Shown here one piece after another: positions 63,901 through 64,000 of a DNA stretch of 64,000 bases. A model generated the notes under the pieces. That model was not told where the DNA came from. It was given only the letters and a program-made list of their open reading frames with translations, and made no database searches. Source of the stretch: G965207125 sp965207125 (GTDB taxonomy: Bacteria > Pseudomonadota > Alphaproteobacteria > Puniceispirillales > UBA1172); the NCBI GenBank assembly GCA_965207125.1, contig OZ242263.1, forward strand, positions 124,001 through 188,000, written 5' to 3'. A program made the position numbers and the translations under genes. Within the stretch, counting starts at the first letter, position 1. Every line of letters begins with the position of its first letter.

Positions 63901-64000
63901 AAGAAACTCGATTTCATTATCTGAATAATCTGAGACATCTCCATAAAGCAAGCATCCGTAAGGATCGTTTTTTATCCATATCTTTCGTTGCCTGTCATCT
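61000..64000 (-). CDS. Large helical-repeat protein with C-terminal PD-(D/E)XK nuclease motif (5' end off window)
   Basis: The minus-strand frame is open from the window edge to a TAG-type end at 61000, giving 1,000 residues with the N-terminus missing. The bulk (about 1-800) is leucine-rich helical repeats without strong sequence identity, HEAT-like, with paired helices such as VRFEACKALLASKHSKNWQA. Near the C-terminus HCETYCRNRLMTQLKPLLEA is followed by MNEGYCDILCTSNGDKLPIE and IKGQWHSELWTA. D...E-x-K and a following Gln-Tyr match a PD-(D/E)XK nuclease core. Large proteins with NTPase, HEAT repeats and a nuclease are typical of STAND/NACHT defence genes. The NTPase, if present, lies outside. 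DNA here is visibly AT-rich compared with the rest of the window. Confidence 0.7.
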   Translation of the reverse strand, partial: DDRQRKIWIKNDPYGCLLYGDVSDYSDNEIEFLIESLIKLSEQDPYFYVDNLSVYVGHGLFRESMKEKFIKYLTPAVLPWQIQFLILKSLVITDFDKCMSNVLEGIACDDEHYYLVRFEACKALLASKHSKNWQAIIQQLRDSKNHDSLRMVLEILAKKPVFLSGEEIAEVFCEYETITRQNEVPKVSGIDRLMCSRLSNEQVVGLLNGFTEKFESTPHQEQNYRKAIAHYLIRFLELCDLPSDVDIDALSFFRWHEIAGDYEDYPQDLINKARKFLSDKLELRHSIQSKFLSEEKSIYQNPLLGEALFHSNDISFQDDISFHAQSLVREKPSNWVDHWRCLIHMTKRESGFPQKICQLAQEHAEIYPKISDVWKDLNEPPKSWEDHTRQDRIQATRSNIQENDDERIAFFTAVADKMASGENLEALNQAAQAFLGYYLNIKTSSPRDNLKLLVGEQNTQKAIEGIITASQRDDIHSPRECISFKALEDSLSLFENICMARCLLAEESGKSLEDLPIAVLKCALVSCCWGIRDTDYEFVEGMEDKLQAILFRDKDEKLAFVRDTIEPYLEKGENEYPGFHQVVTGKQFKDIIGELALDWLSNYPKSGEVIVTSLLKAALQHSPLSSLVDLIKRRVNELEESGDRSIIRQLWFVAGVRADFGHFSPLFRKNYSSKQKNMLFVFKELMLNQNLASNSKILPEHLEFLIETFISDWPEKHRSTFGASWINPQDEFSASDTIRETIRLLEDTPKGLRILEKIKKKSGFHTYENYALNVIVGSKRKFTEEQQPVSLEGVQNILLSRKPATIDGLQATVMEALEDAQDQILTGQTDEYEVFWQGNTSHCETYCRNRLMTQLKPLLEARSIGVHREGDMNEGYCDILCTSNGDKLPIEIKGQWHSELWTAAKNQLGEQYASSYEARGHGIYLVLWFGYKTMKKPKLLSLPKDHILHGNKPTSADEMLNLLENYHKGPTSDEDKVQVSDKICFFVLDVSKKPKNKSK

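Overview
The window is a bacterial chromosome segment, most likely from an alphaproteobacterium. The argument is gene order: erpA-xthA, dgt-argS-SPOR-scpA-scpB, tatABC-serS-surE-pcm-nlpD, yajC-secD-secF followed by a Mth938-like and a squalene/phytoene-synthase-like gene, and mltB-rlpA-dacC-tmk-holB-metG-tatD-MBL are all arrangements known from that class. Base composition is intermediate, and most housekeeping genes overlap or nearly touch. A free-living, possibly marine lineage would fit, but that last step is inference.

Layout. 1-1482: start of an MFS transporter, xthA and erpA, all minus. 1650-7820: dgt, argS, SPOR protein, scpA, scpB and an ABC ATPase, plus. 7875-13508: tatABC, serS, surE, pcm, nlpD. 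13496-14389: DUF815 ATPase, minus. 14515-18423: yajC-secDF and two small genes. 18410-22665: trmFO and uvrA, minus. 22777-26646: ssb, gyrA, coaD. 26721: tRNA-Lys. 26842-32156: a TPP-riboswitch-controlled thiamine uptake operon (thiB-thiP-thiQ) that ends in a ThDP-dependent enzyme gene. 32759-33382: coiled-coil membrane protein with 33-bp repeats. 33581-37870: MBL hydrolase, tatD, metG, holB.

37879-41753 is the most unusual housekeeping locus. The thymidylate kinase gene (tmk), which should lie between dacC and holB, is broken. Between its two ends sits a compact minus-strand operon: a BsuBI/PstI-type restriction endonuclease, a small membrane protein and two TIR-like proteins, one of them ThsB/DUF1863-like. 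Further degenerate pieces of tmk and a decayed remnant of what looks like the cognate Eco57I-class methyltransferase lie in the same locus. This resembles a Thoeris-like defence module with no recognisable ThsA, and it is my main candidate for a poorly described system.

41746-45304: dacC, rlpA, mltB, a 14-bp tandem repeat array, tRNA-Ser and a terminator. 46439-60012: one giant type-I-secretion-style adhesin of about 4,500 residues (VCBS/cadherin-like repeats, RTX-like C-terminus), split by one apparent frameshift near 50,260 and carrying six near-identical repeats of about 650 bp. 60013-64000: a small winged-helix-like gene, then the C-terminal 1,000 residues of an AT-rich large gene whose product has helical (HEAT-like) repeats and a C-terminal PD-(D/E)XK nuclease motif, probably a second defence gene (STAND/NACHT type) running off the window.

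All family assignments are from reading the translated sequence. No database search was run.
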